From Lobulomyces angularis (lineage: Eukaryota; Chytridiomycota; Chytridiomycetes; Lobulomycetales; Lobulomycetaceae): a stretch of DNA of 63,455 bases. The translations under genes were made by a program, and so were the position numbers. This document shows positions 47,568-58,289 of this stretch, in pieces; positions within the stretch are counted from its first letter, which is position 1; every line of letters starts with the position of its first letter. The stretch lies in contig JADHYX010000037.1 in the NCBI GenBank assembly GCA_027604685.1, positions 1-63,455 on the forward strand, written 5' to 3'. Below the pieces are notes generated by a model. The model ran no database searches and was not told the DNA's origin. It saw nothing but the letters and a program-made list of their open reading frames with translations.

Positions 47568-49774
47568 TTACCACAAGAATATTTCTTTAGTTAATGGTTT
47601 GGAATTAAAATTAAAAATGGGTTCGTTAAAACTAAATTTTTTAAAGTAAAATCCTATTTCAACTTCTAGACCTCCACAAAATTTTTCCCAATTGTCTAAT
47701 ATTTCAATTTCAAAATCTAAACAAAAATATATTTATATGTAAATATTTAAATTTTTAAAAAAAAAAAGTTTTTTTTTTTTTTATTTTTACTTAGAAGCTG
47801 TAAAAATTCCCACTCTTTTTTTTTAAAATCAGTGAGGGAAATAACAAAAAAATGTGAAGCAAAGTCGCAAAAGTTGCTGATATCAAATATGTCATCATTT
47901 AAACTTTTTTGTGCCATCATAAAGAGTATTAGAACAGTTAAAAAAACGTCGTCAACGGTTTCAAGGGTGCAAAGAAAGTGTTTTTTTGTCAAAAGAATTT
48001 TTTTAAGGAAGTAAAGTGACTTAATTAGGGAGGTCAAGTTTGTGGTAGACCAAATGCTTGTTAATTTTGAAATAAAGTACTTTAATTTTATCTGGTTATC
48101 CAAGTAGTAAGATTGGTTAGTTTTTAACTCCTGGAAATACTGTGGAAATTGTTGAATTACAGCCTGCACATAGTATTCTATTAAATTGTCTTTCAAACTG
48201 ATAAAGGTTTCTTTATTTTCAATGCCGTACGACATTTCTTCACAAGAAGTTGAATTAGGTGCTGGATTGCTAATAAAACTATAAAAAAAAAGGAAAATTT
48301 TAAAAAAAAAATAAAAAAATTAGCTTACTTTTCTTCAATATCAATGGTATTTGGTTCACTCAAGTCACTCAAACTACTAAGATCATCATTTGACTGAAAT
48401 GGGCTAGAATCATTAACTAGGGTAATATTACTAAACTCTTCGTTTTCTTTAGTAATAACTCTTTTTTTGCTCTCTTTCATTTCTGCTGCATGGTTTAGGT
48501 CATCCATACTACTATTATTATTTAAAATAGTATAAAAATAAAAAAATTAATTTTAATAATAAAAAAAAAAAAAGTAAAATAAAAAAATAAAAATGAAATA
48601 ATTCCTACTCTTTTCTAATTTTAAACCGATTTTTTACATTTTGTTTAATTAAGATGCTAGTAAAATATAAAAATAAAATTTAAAAAAAAATAAAAATTAA
48701 CTTACTCTTCTTCAAATTCTTTTATTCTCAATAAGAGAATACCATTTTCATTTTCTAATTTTTGAGTTCTATTTAATTTTAACAAAAGGATCCTATTTTC
48801 CTCTTCCAAATCTTGAACTCTATTTAACTTTATTAAAAGTTCCTTATTTTCAACTTCGATAGCTTGAGTTCTATTTAATTTTAACAAAAGAATCCTATTT
48901 TCTTCTTCCAAATCTTGAACTCTATTTAACTTTCTTAGAAGTTCCCTATTTTCAACTTCAAACTCTTGGGCTCTATCCAACTTTAATAAAAGATTCTTAT
49001 TTTCTTCTTTGAAATCTTGAGCTCTATTTAACTTTCTTAAAAGGTCTCTATTTTCAACTTCCAAATCTTTAACTCTATTAAACTTTGACAAAATTTCTCT
49101 ATTTTCATCTTCTAAATCTTTAACTTTATTTTTTAAATTTGAAACTTTATCATAACCACTTTATATACTTGTTAAGGTTATATTCCAAATTAGAAATTTT
49201 TTTTAAATTAAATTTAAACTGCCTATTTCTATACAGACTTTGGATATTTTCAAAACAGAGGTTAAATGCCTTGTCAATGAGATTTTCAATGTATTGGAGC
49301 AAAAAAAGCTCTTTGGATTTGTAAATAAAAAAAAATTAAAATAAAGATAAAAAATTGTAAAACCTTTTGGAGATTTGATTACTTTCAGATTTATAGTGTC
49401 AGAGTTGAGAAAGGCAATGATTTTAACGATTTTACCATTGTGGTTTAGTTGGAGTGAAATTTTATTTGAATTTTTTTTGTTCTTTTTTTGTTTTTTTACT
49501 GATTCTTCAATAATCTGAGTTAAATTATTGATTTTCTAGTGAAGTTACAACAAAAAAAAAAAAAAAAAAAAAAGTAGAGAGAAAACAATTGTTTTCTGTT
49601 TATTTTTATTCTAAATACCTCCAGTTGTTCAAATACACAAAAAGCATTTAATTCGTAGGTCTCTACGATGTCGACATAAAACTCACTTTCGTAATCATAT
49701 GATTGAAAAACTTGAGTAAATTGATTAAACTTTCTATGATAGTCTAGCAAAGCCTTTGGAACAAAACCCAACAT
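47568..49774 (-). CDS. Coiled-coil repeat protein with C-terminal cyclin-like domain
   Basis: Not matched to a named family as a whole. From 49774: MLGFVPKALLDYHRKFNQFT; an exon with SLQLNHNGKIVKIIAFLNSD; then ELFLLQYIENLIDKAFNLCF. After the intron at about 49130-49175 comes a long coiled coil made of at least seven 17-residue repeats (LNRVQDLEEENRILLLK and variants). A Ser/Asp-rich linker follows (NDDLSSLSDLSEPNTIDIEE). The C-terminal exon has a cyclin-box-like helix set: KKHFLCTLETVDDVFLTVLI, LFMMAQKSLNDDIFD, FASHFFVISLTDFKKKEWEF and LQLL..FEIEIL, like the Pho80/PCL-type 'A.K...D......W......L...E...L..L.F...V'. A last exon ends LTKEIFLW. The exon joins between these parts are consistent, so I read one gene. 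A CDK-partner role is inference. Confidence 0.65.
48715..49130 (-). repeat. 51-base in-frame tandem repeat (17 residues), about seven to eight copies
   Basis: The protein unit is L-N-R-x-Q-D-L-E-x-E-N-R-x-L-L-x-K. Copies at the edges are the most diverged and central ones the most alike. Alternate copies resemble each other more (RVQDLEEENRILLLK recurs twice), suggesting a past 102-base duplication. Confidence 0.9.
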
Positions 49775-50199
49775 CTTCCTTTTTTTTTAAGTTTTTTTTT
49801 ATTTTTTTGTTAAAAAACAAAAAAGGTTTTTTTTGTTAAAAAAAAAAAAAAGAAAGGTTTCTTTTTTGCTTTGATTTTAGTTTTTTTTTTTTTTTTNNNN
49901 NNNNNNNNNNNNNNNNNNNNNNNNNNNNNNNNNAAAATGAAGAGTTTTATATTTAATATGTTTTGTTATTAAAAAAAAGAAAGTAAAAGGTAAACTTAAA
50001 AAAGTTGATGCGAAAAAAAAAAATTTAAAAAGATAAAAAAAATTGTAATATAAAAAACTATATATTAATGACTAATTTACATTAAATACTACGATTAAAA
50101 TAAAAAAGAAATGCCGGTTGTTTAAATATATATATATGCTTTAAAAAAACTAAGAAAAAAAAAATATAAAATCTTTTATTTTCCTTCCAAATTATTTCG
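49775..50199. other. Spacer with assembly gap
   Basis: Homopolymer-rich DNA around a run of N. No gene seen on either side of the gap. Confidence 0.6.
49897..49933. other. Assembly gap (37 N)
   Basis: A run of 37 N follows a poly-T tract. The true missing length is unknown; the gap is probably a collapsed homopolymer or low-coverage stretch. Confidence 0.99.
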
Positions 50200-52278
50200 T
50201 TAAATTTTTACAGATTCAAAATTCAAATCCAAATCTTTTATGGGCGATAAGATAAAATTTTCATCAACGCCTAATCTGAACCAAATAAAACTTTCATCTT
50301 CAAAACAAAAAATATCCCAGTTGAATCTGACAGCGCCTGAACAAAGAAAACCAAAGCAACAGGTTTTTCTACATATCTTTCCTATCTGAGAATCACTATA
50401 AATTAACTTTTTTACTATTTCATCTACTCCTAATTTCAATACTTGTTTTAAACTTTGCAAAAAAATTTTATTATACTTGGCCACTGAAGGAAATGCTTGT
50501 TTGTAATTCATAAGCAAAGCAGCGGCAGTACAATCTGAAGGATGTCTATATAATGGTGAATCTACCGTTGGTTCATAAAAATTCAACGTATCTTCATTCG
50601 TTAAATATCCTTCCAAACACGATTTAATAGTTTCACCAATAGTCATTAAAAGTCGTTTGAACGGAAAATTAGGATTATATGTTGGTTTCAAAAAAGAAGT
50701 ATCTCCCTTTATGGTTAACCCATCTTTAAATATATTTTTTATTTCCCCCAACAATGCTCTCGATAAATTTATAAAAAAAGGGGTGTAAAGTAATTTAATG
50801 CTATTTGGCACGATTTCCACCAAGCAATTGATGCACTCGTTTTGGCTGTAGTTTGGGCTGCTGACTAGAGCATCTAAAAAATATTTTTTGGATGGCTGAC
50901 CAATTCTTCCCATTGCACCATCCTTTATGTAACTATCTGTTAAACTCACTTTTATATCATCGGTATAAGCAATTTGCAACTTTTCCAAAACTTTATCATA
51001 ATTACTAGAGAAAAAAAAAAAATAAAAAAGGTTAAAAACCATTAGGAAATATAAATATTACGTCCAAAAGATTCCAAGATTAGTACCCACAACACAAGAA
51101 GAAGAGGGATTAATTGGTAACAGTAAAGAATGTCTGGATAAAGAGTATTTTAAATGTTCCATAATTTGTTCCACTAAAAAAATTTTTTAAGTGAAAAGCA
51201 ATATAAATTTTTACCATGAATTTTTGGTGAACCATTATTGCCGACTTCCAAATTTTTAGTGGATAGAGAAGCGATTGCGAAATCAGTATGTTTTTGATTT
51301 TTTAGGGATATATTTTGTGTGTGCTCATTGTTTTTTGTGCGCTCATTGTTTTGGTTCGATATTATGGTGTATAAGTTCTCAACGAAAAGAAGGTGGGAAT
51401 TTAGAGATTCATTAATTAAATCTTTCAAGTTATCAGAGAGTTCAGTTTGTTGTGCTTCGTCATCAACCAGAGAAGTGTTGTTATTATTATCGTTAAAAAT
51501 TATGGGGTCTTCATCCAAATCCATTGCGGTGCCATCATTTTTTTTATTGAGATTCTTGTTCTCAATTTCCGTGGAAGTTTGATTTGGTATATTTTCAGAG
51601 TCATTAACGCTGATTTCAGATTTTGCTGCACTTTCACAGGAATTTTCATTATCTGAGGCTTTAAAGTGACTCTTTACATGCCGATTAAGTTCCTGTCTAG
51701 AGCGAATATTTTTCAAGCAAATCTTGAAAAAAATATATATATTAAAGGAGGTCATACATTTTTTTTTAAAAAAAAAAAAAAACTTACAGAACATTGTAAC
51801 GGTCTAAAATCCGTAGAGAAATGCTACAAGAGCATAAGAGTAAATAAATGCTACCAAAAATAATATAAATTTATATTTTTACCATTATAAGGTGATCTAA
51901 TAAACAAGTAAAAAAATAAAAATTAAAAAAAAAAATTTTATTTAAATATTATTTTATTTTTTTGTTTAAACCTCTCAATTGGCCTTTATGATTCATTCTT
52001 GATTTTAAAGTAAAGTAAGATAAAATAAAAACATTAGTATTGAAAGAAGAAAAAATGATAAATAAATTACTTATAGCCACAACCAGCAAAGTTGTGGTTA
52101 GAAACCCATTGACAAAGTTGTTTTCCGGCAAGGGAATGAGCTTGCAAACAATGTTCGTAAGTTTGCGCTTCATGGTCGAATACTTTGGCACACCCTACAA
52201 AAAGCATTAAACAAAAAAAAGAATAGTTTCAAATAATAAAAAAAAACCTTTCCATAAGCATTTACAACGAAATGGCAT
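50200..52278 (-). CDS. Triple C2H2 zinc-finger nuclear protein
   Basis: Probable DNA-binding or chromatin protein. Starts MPFRCKCLWKGCAKVFDHEA at 52278. Finger 1 is C-x4-C-x12-H-x4-H, ending YEHCLQAHSL. Finger 2 runs from LCQWVSNHNFAGCGYK to MNHKGQLRDHLIMH across two introns. Finger 3 is CSICLKNIRSRQELNRHVKSH. The pieces are very short exons (51722-52278) that splice cleanly, and the joined order 'HFSTDFRPLQCS-ICLKN' is coherent. An acidic/Asn-rich linker follows (51200-51700). The C-terminal domain of about 320 residues, with RIGQPSKKYFLDALVSSPNY, LLYTPFFINLSRALLGEIKN and YRHPSDCTAAALLMNYKQAF, is not recognised. It could belong with ARID2/Rsc9-type chromatin-remodeller subunits, which also carry such fingers; that is a guess. 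The stop is at 50200. Confidence 0.8.
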
Positions 52279-53705
52279 TAGAATTAGTAGCACAGGTCAA
52301 GCAATCTAAATTTTTATATTTTTTTAAACAATGTTTTTTGGCAAAAAAAAAAATAGTGTTGTGTAACGATAAACTTTAAGGTGTCGGTCGAATTTCAAAA
52401 AATGATTGCTGTAATGAATCCTTTTCAGTTCCAGTGTAATACGATTACCTTTTTTTTCAAAGAAAGTAATTTGCTTTAGTATAAAATTTCGTAAAAATCT
52501 TAGTATCGTTGAAGCAAATAGGAATGAAATTATTTAGAAACAAAATTAGTTTATATAATAATTTTATATTTATTACAAGTAGCAATGGATGGTTTGCAAG
52601 TAAGATGATAAAATCGTATTCGCCTTAATGGCAGAGGTGATCCGTGCGTTTTCGCTTGTGTGATATAAGTCTGAAAACTTTTTATTTCACTTTTTTTTTT
52701 TTTTTCATGAAATCGATTTCACTTCAATAAAAAGAATTTTACTAAATTTCATTGAACCAAACAAGCTGCAAGTATCAGAGATCTATTCAAAAAGATTAAT
52801 ACATACAACGCAAAAAGCTTCTTTAATGTATCTCGCCCTCCTTGGCATATTAAAGAATATTGTGTCGTGCCTGCCATTTGGTGCTTCGTTCTCGCCTAAT
52901 CCTTTTTTCGTAAAACCCTCGGCAAATTATGATTGGGGTTTTAAAGGTTGGGAAAGAACAAAAATTTAGTTTGGTATTAAAAGGTGAGGAATTGAGGGAT
53001 AATTGCTCGCTTAATAATATATCCTAGTATCTACCCTTATACACTTCGTTTATTCAATATAGTAGCCATTTTTCTTTATGTGCATGATAAATTAAATGAA
53101 AAAGTATAGTGATAACATAGTAATATAGGATAACATAATTAAAACTTTATTGAACAACATAGATAAACTTTAACAAACTCAAATTTCATAAAAGTATTGA
53201 AAACGTTAATGCAATAATAATATCTGCATCCAGTTTTAATTGATTAAAAATTCACAGGACACAATAATTTCTATAAAACTAGTTTAATTCATATAATATT
53301 ACATCTATTATAGCAAAGCATTAAAAAAATTGCATCCAACTCATCAAATTCAAACTTGATTCAAGTAGGCTTCCAACACACACATGAAATTCAAATCTTT
53401 GCAAGTATTTCAGAAGTTGCCAGATGTATCCTATAACTCTTGCTGATCCAACCTCTTATTACTAAAACAAACTTTATCATAGAACTTGCAACTCAGAGCA
53501 TCCTACTTCATCCTTTTAAATGTTCTTCCCAATAAATGAATCCTACTTTCTTCATTAGTTTTTCTCGATTTTGGTTTCAACGATGGTTTTATTTAATGCT
53601 GGAAGATTTCATTTCAAGTGTGTCAAAAGTTTACCCAGAATTTTTAAAAAAAAAACCTCTGAAAAACCCTCGTTGTTGTTTTTAAAAAAAAAATAAATAA
53701 ATAGA
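52279..53705. other. Divergent intergenic, about 1.43 kb
   Basis: Between the zinc-finger gene (-) and the secreted LysM gene (+). It has a relatively GC-richer island at about 52800-52960 with no open frame. No gene recognised. It must hold both promoters. Confidence 0.45.
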
Positions 53706-55461
53706 ATGAAACTAGAGTTAACTTTTTTGATCCTCATATTTGCGATACTTCAGTTGACCTCGACTTCACCATTAATAAAAAGAAAAATTAATAAAGTACA
53801 GTGTGGTTCGAATTCTACAAAATGTCCTACTTCTCTTTCGGATTTAATGGATCGTCAAAAGATTAATGGTAATTCCTTTTTTCTTTTTTTTTACAATTTT
53901 TATTTTTATTTTTTAAGATAGCGATTGTTGCTGTTTACAAGGAACTAAACCAACTTCTGGTTTAAACTGTGAAAAACCTTTTCAGTTGAAAAGTGTTGAA
54001 AAAGAGAAACAGGAAAAAACAAAAAAAAAAAATCCAAAAACAACCTCAATAAAATCTACCATGACAACCTCAATTAAATCTACTAAAACAACCTCAGTGA
54101 AATCTACCAAAACATCCTCATCTCTCTCCAGTGCTATATCTACCCCTTCTTCTTCGGATGGTTTTAAAACTGCTTATGCTACTTTTCATTCTTATCAGTT
54201 GAATCAAGGAGTCACCAGGTTTTTTTTTTTATTGAAATTTCATTTTTTTTAAAATTTTTTTATTATTAAAAGTTTGGCTTGTAGTGATAAGTTTACACCA
54301 AAAGGAATTTGGTCATTATCAAATTTAAAAGTTACTGCATTTAATGTTGGTACAAATCCTGAAACTGGAAGAGGTAAAAAAAAAAAAAAAAAAGAAATTT
54401 AAAAAAATTAATAAAATTAATATAAAAATAGTAAATTGTGGAAAGTGTCTAGAAGTGAAATCAGCTACAACATCCAATAGAGAATACATTACAATTATTG
54501 ATGGAGATGGAAAGATACCAGGATATGATTTTCACCTGGATTTATCACCAGATTCATTCAATTATTTACTTGGAGAAAAAGGTGTTCAAAACGGACATGG
54601 GCTAGTTGATTTTAGATTTGTTGATGAGTCGTATTGTACCCCTTTTAAATCCTCCACTACTGTCTCCAGCACTACTTCAGCATCGGGTAGTACAGCAACT
54701 CAAACACCACCAATATCTGATGCAAGTTGTATGAAAAGTTACATCGTAAAAAGCGGAGATATTGGAGTTTCCATTGCAGCAGCAAATCAGATAACTTTTG
54801 ATGAACTGAGTAGGATAAATCCAAATTTAGTTTGGACAAATTTAAAAATTGGACAAATTTTATGTGTAAAAAAGACCTTAAACACTAGCAGTACAATTGA
54901 AAACACTAATAGTGACGGTAAAAAGGTTTTACATAGCAATTTTGATGTCAACAAAAATATTACTGGATTTGGAACATATTATTATGACTACTTGAACAAT
55001 GTTTGTCCTAATGAAGCTTATGATACATATCCTGAAAATAAAGGGATAACAACATGGTAAATAAATAAAAATAATAAAAATACAAAGTTATAAAAAAAAT
55101 TTTTTTGCAACAAATTAATAGTGAGACTTATGATTCAACTAGTCCTATGTATAAAACAACATTAGGATCTCGAAAGAGTAATTATATAGTTGCGATATCA
55201 GATATAATTTTGAACAAGGATAGAGCAAAGTATTGTGGAAAAAAAGTTAATATAAAGTATAATGGAAAGTTGGTTGAAACTGAGAAACCATTTTTTGTTT
55301 GGGATGGATGCGGAGCATGTACAAACGTGAAGCAGCCTAGAATTGACCTTTCATTGAGTGCATTACAAAACATCGCAGGTGAAAAAGCCTGTGCTGATGG
55401 TGTTGTTGAAGGTTTTACATGGGAAGTGGTGGATGAAGTCGTTTTTCCATTTATTCCATAA
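53706..55461 (+). CDS. Secreted protein with two double-psi beta-barrel domains flanking a LysM domain
   Basis: Predicted extracellular wall-binding protein. Residues 1-21 (MKLELTFLILIFAILQLTST) are a signal peptide. A Cys-rich segment follows (SDCCCLQGTKPTSGLNCEKP), then a Lys/Thr/Ser linker with short repeats (TTSIKSTKTTSVKST). Barrel 1 runs from AYATFHSYQLNQGVTS through GRVNCGKCLEVKSATTSN and IIDGDG to DLSPDSFNYLLGEKG and VDFRFVDESYC, in the barwin/expansin/RlpA style. A Thr/Ser linker precedes the LysM (SYIVKSGDIGVSIAAANQIT, FDELSRINPNL, LKIGQILCVKK; about 54735-54870), a chitin/peptidoglycan-type binding module. Barrel 2 starts GFGTYYYDYLNNVCP and has VWDGCGACTNVKQPRIDLSL and ALQNIAGEKA, ending FPFIP. 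Introns join in frame, e.g. GITTC-ETYDSTSPMY at about 55058-55110. No glycoside-hydrolase active site is evident. Confidence 0.9.
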
Positions 55462-55803
55462 ATTAATTTATTTTTTATTTATATATAGATTTGTAGCATT
55501 ATAAAAAAAAATTTTATTAATATAGATTTAAAGCATTTAAAAAATTTTTGTTTTTAGTATTTATTAAGAAAGAATTCTATGTGTTGATTTTATTTTGTTT
55601 TTATTTTTTTTTATTTCTAGTTAAAAAAAGATGTTTATTAAAAAGAAAAAAAAAAAATTTAATAAAAAAAGTCTATATTCTAATGTAAAAAAAAAAAAAA
55701 TTATAATTGTAATACTAATAATAATAATAAAATGGTTATTCTAAAAGAAAAGAAAAATAATAATAATAATAATAATAATATATATATATATATTTTAAAA
55801 TTT

Positions 55804-56145
55804 TTAATAACAATGAATTTGAGAAGGAGGAGGAGAAGATTGATAATAAAAATTTGAGGTATTATTAGGAATAGTGGTATTTTTTAAATTTGAATTTAAT
55901 TGAACGGAGGTTCCTAGAGAAAGTAGCTGTTGAATTTGGTTATTTTTGTTCATAAAGAGCTTGTAGGTGCAAAAGTTGGATATGTCAGTTGGAGAGAGCT
56001 TGTCGGGAAGGATGGTTGCTCTGGAGTAGAGATGGTTGGGCCAGGTGTTTACTACAGCAACTGACTGGTTAAAAGAGACCCGTTTGTTTTTTTTTTGTTT
56101 TTGAAATTGTTGTTGGTTTTTTTGTAAACAAGAATGTATTTGCAT
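55804..56145 (-). CDS. Small protein with an RVxF-type motif
   Basis: A single-exon frame of 113 residues: MQIHSCLQKNQQQFQKQKKN, then KRVSFNQSVAVVNTWPNHLYSR, a patch with ILPDKLSPTDISNFCTYKLF, and a Ser/Asn/Pro-rich end. KRVSF fits the PP1-docking consensus (R/K-V-x-F) and is followed by the 'V.V..TW...Y.R' pattern seen in several small fungal phosphatase-associated or unknown proteins. Composition is far better than surrounding DNA. The link to protein phosphatase 1 rests on that motif alone. Confidence 0.55.
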   Translation of the reverse strand: MQIHSCLQKNQQQFQKQKKNKRVSFNQSVAVVNTWPNHLYSRATILPDKLSPTDISNFCTYKLFMNKNNQIQQLLSLGTSVQLNSNLKNTTIPNNTSNFYYQSSPPPSQIHCY

Positions 56146-56509
56146 TATTTTTAAAATTATTTTTTTTTTCTATAAAAAAAGAGTTTTTTTTTTTTTTTCT
56201 TTTCTTTACATGAAAAAAAAAAAAATATATATTAAAATTTAATAATTTTTTTTGATCTTTTTCTTTTTCATTTTTTTTTTTTTTTTTTTAAAATATTTAA
56301 AATTTTCATTTTTTTTTTTGTATCTTTTTATAAAATATTTTTTTTTTTTTGGCAAGCAAATAGGGCAAAAGCTGGGTGAAGTGAAAGAGGGGAAAGCTGT
56401 GACAAGGTGAACAGCCAGGTTTTTGAGTGATGAAAATTTGATAGTTTGATGTGCTGGCATTTATGTGGAATGAAAACCTAACAGTTGATAAAATTGTCGG
56501 ATTGGAATT

Positions 56510-56545
56510 AAAGTAGGTGGAAAGTAGGTGGAAAGTAGGTGGATT
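56510..56545. repeat. 12-base tandem repeat
   Basis: gtaggtggaaa recurs three times in a row (aaagtaggtgg units). Intergenic, function unknown. Confidence 0.75.
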
Positions 56546-57482
56546 GGAAAGAAAATGAGTTGGAGAAATGATGAAAAAAGTTGCATTCAATGAAGAAAAA
56601 AAAAAATAAAACTTCTAAGGTAATGTACACCAATTGTCCACAAAAAGATAATATTAAAAAAACTCTTTAAGATATACTACAAAATACACTAAATTATTAC
56701 ATCAAATACGATGCCTTCTGCAAAAAATTTATCTTAAACTATTGTATGGAGAATAGTATTGATATAAAAGAAGATTAGTAAATAAAAAAAAAAATAGATT
56801 TAGCGAAGTAAAAGATGCAACATTTTTAATTTTTTCATATTTTTTTTTGGTTTTTTTCTTTAACAAATTATTACAAATTCAATTCTATTATTAATTTATC
56901 AGATAGATCAAAAGAAAAAAAAAAAATAAGAAACTTGAAAAAAAAAAAAATAAAAAACGTTCAGAACACTTTAAAAATGTCATCTTCTTTTTAATTTTTG
57001 TTCAGGTAGATAAGTTGCACTATTATCCCTCAAGCCCTTAAACGCTCCGACCTTCCGCAATCAACCCAAAAAAAAAAAAAAAAAAAAGAAAGAGATGACA
57101 TAGGGGGTAACTACAAGGACTCATGACTAATGAGTATGAAAGTGGAATAATGAGACATTGAGACTACAACTCACTACAATGACGTTGAGAAAATAAATGG
57201 AAAAATATAATTTTTTTTAAATAGAAAAAAACCTAGATAGTTTATTAATTTTTTTTTATTTTCATATTTACTTTATTAAAAAAATGATAAAAAGTAAATC
57301 TACATTGTAAGATAAAAAGTAAATCAACATTCTAAATTAATAATGAAAATTTATTATTTTTTTTATTTTTTATAATTAAAAGATATAAAAAAAAAAAAAA
57401 TTCCAGAACAATAAAAAACTTGAAAAAAAAAATTTTAATAAAAAATAAAAAAAAAAAATTAAAAAAAAATTCAAAATTTTTT

Positions 57483-58289
57483 ATGTCAACAAGGATAAAA
57501 AAATATTGCTTAACAGACCTACCAAATGAAATACTAACGCTAATTCTTTTGCAGTTGGACCCAAAGTTTTTATGGTCTTTGAGAAAAATTAAAAACCTGA
57601 AATTTTCACTTTTGGTAGAGTTAACTTTTTGTAACTTGTTAAAGTTTCAAAATTTTCCTGATACCGTAGTAAATAAGAAAAAAACTTTTTTGTTGAAAAA
57701 AAAAAAAACAACAACAACTACAACAATTTTTTCAAACACCCAAAGACAAAATAAAATTCAAGAGTTACTGACAAAAAAAATAAATGATCAACTTTTGGTA
57801 AATTTGAACTACTTCAATAGCGCTTATTACACGTCTGAAAATTGTTTAAAAAAAGTTAATATTTCTTTTGAAACTAGACCTCTGAATGAACGGGATCCTT
57901 TTAAAAAAAAAAAAAAAAAAAACGATCCCGTTGATGATGAAGAAGAAGAAGGAGAAAGTTTTGATGTATTCAATTTTACCAATTTGATCTTATCAAAGTT
58001 TTTATTCAAGGAAAATAAATTTTTATTAAAACCAATTAAAAAAGTTTTGTTTAACGAAAACTTTTTGATATTCAACTTTTCCCAATGGATCATCGTTACC
58101 TTTGATCAACCTTTAGAAGGCAACTACGAAACTTTGATCAGTGCCGTTGTCACTCCAACCTTTGAAAATGACTTGTTTTTTTTACAAGATAAAGGCCTGA
58201 ATATTTGTTTTAAAAAGTTCGGTAACGACTATTTTACTTTGGAATGGGTAACAATAACAGCAAATGCTCTTTTTAAAGCCTTGTGTTGA
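57483..58289 (+). CDS. F-box protein, single exon, with Lys/Thr homopolymer runs
   Basis: Likely SCF ubiquitin-ligase adaptor. The start MSTRIKKYCLTDLPNEILTL gives a good F-box: LPNEILTLILLQLDPKFLWSLRKI (residues about 12-35). The rest, about 230 residues, is unrecognised, with runs of Lys (KKKKK), Thr (TTTTTT) and Glu (EEEEEG) encoded by homopolymers, and a C-terminal block, LEGNYETLISAVVTPTFEND. The frame is open through several poly-A runs, so it is either intronless or the runs are correctly assembled. A non-ATG extension upstream to 57420 is not credible. Confidence 0.75.
   Translation: MSTRIKKYCLTDLPNEILTLILLQLDPKFLWSLRKIKNLKFSLLVELTFCNLLKFQNFPDTVVNKKKTFLLKKKKTTTTTTIFSNTQRQNKIQELLTKKINDQLLVNLNYFNSAYYTSENCLKKVNISFETRPLNERDPFKKKKKKNDPVDDEEEEGESFDVFNFTNLILSKFLFKENKFLLKPIKKVLFNENFLIFNFSQWIIVTFDQPLEGNYETLISAVVTPTFENDLFFLQDKGLNICFKKFGNDYFTLEWVTITANALFKALC

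Larger units (their letters stand above)
55462..57482. other. Intergenic, about 2.0 kb, homopolymer-rich, containing one small minus-strand CDS
   Basis: Apart from the small minus-strand gene at 55804-56145 this is A/T tracts, (AAT)n and (TA)n microsatellites near 55755-55795, a 12-base tandem repeat near 56510, and a GC-enriched patch at about 57010-57062. The minus frame at 56239-56590 is low-complexity and rejected. Confidence 0.5.

Noticed and set aside
53800..53830. tRNA B-box-like ggttcgaattc
   Set aside because: Lies within the first exon of the secreted LysM gene, and no cloverleaf can be drawn around it.
56239..56590. Minus-strand frames over the 12-base repeat and poly-T
   Set aside because: Ser/Phe/Pro-rich low complexity ending in poly-Lys.
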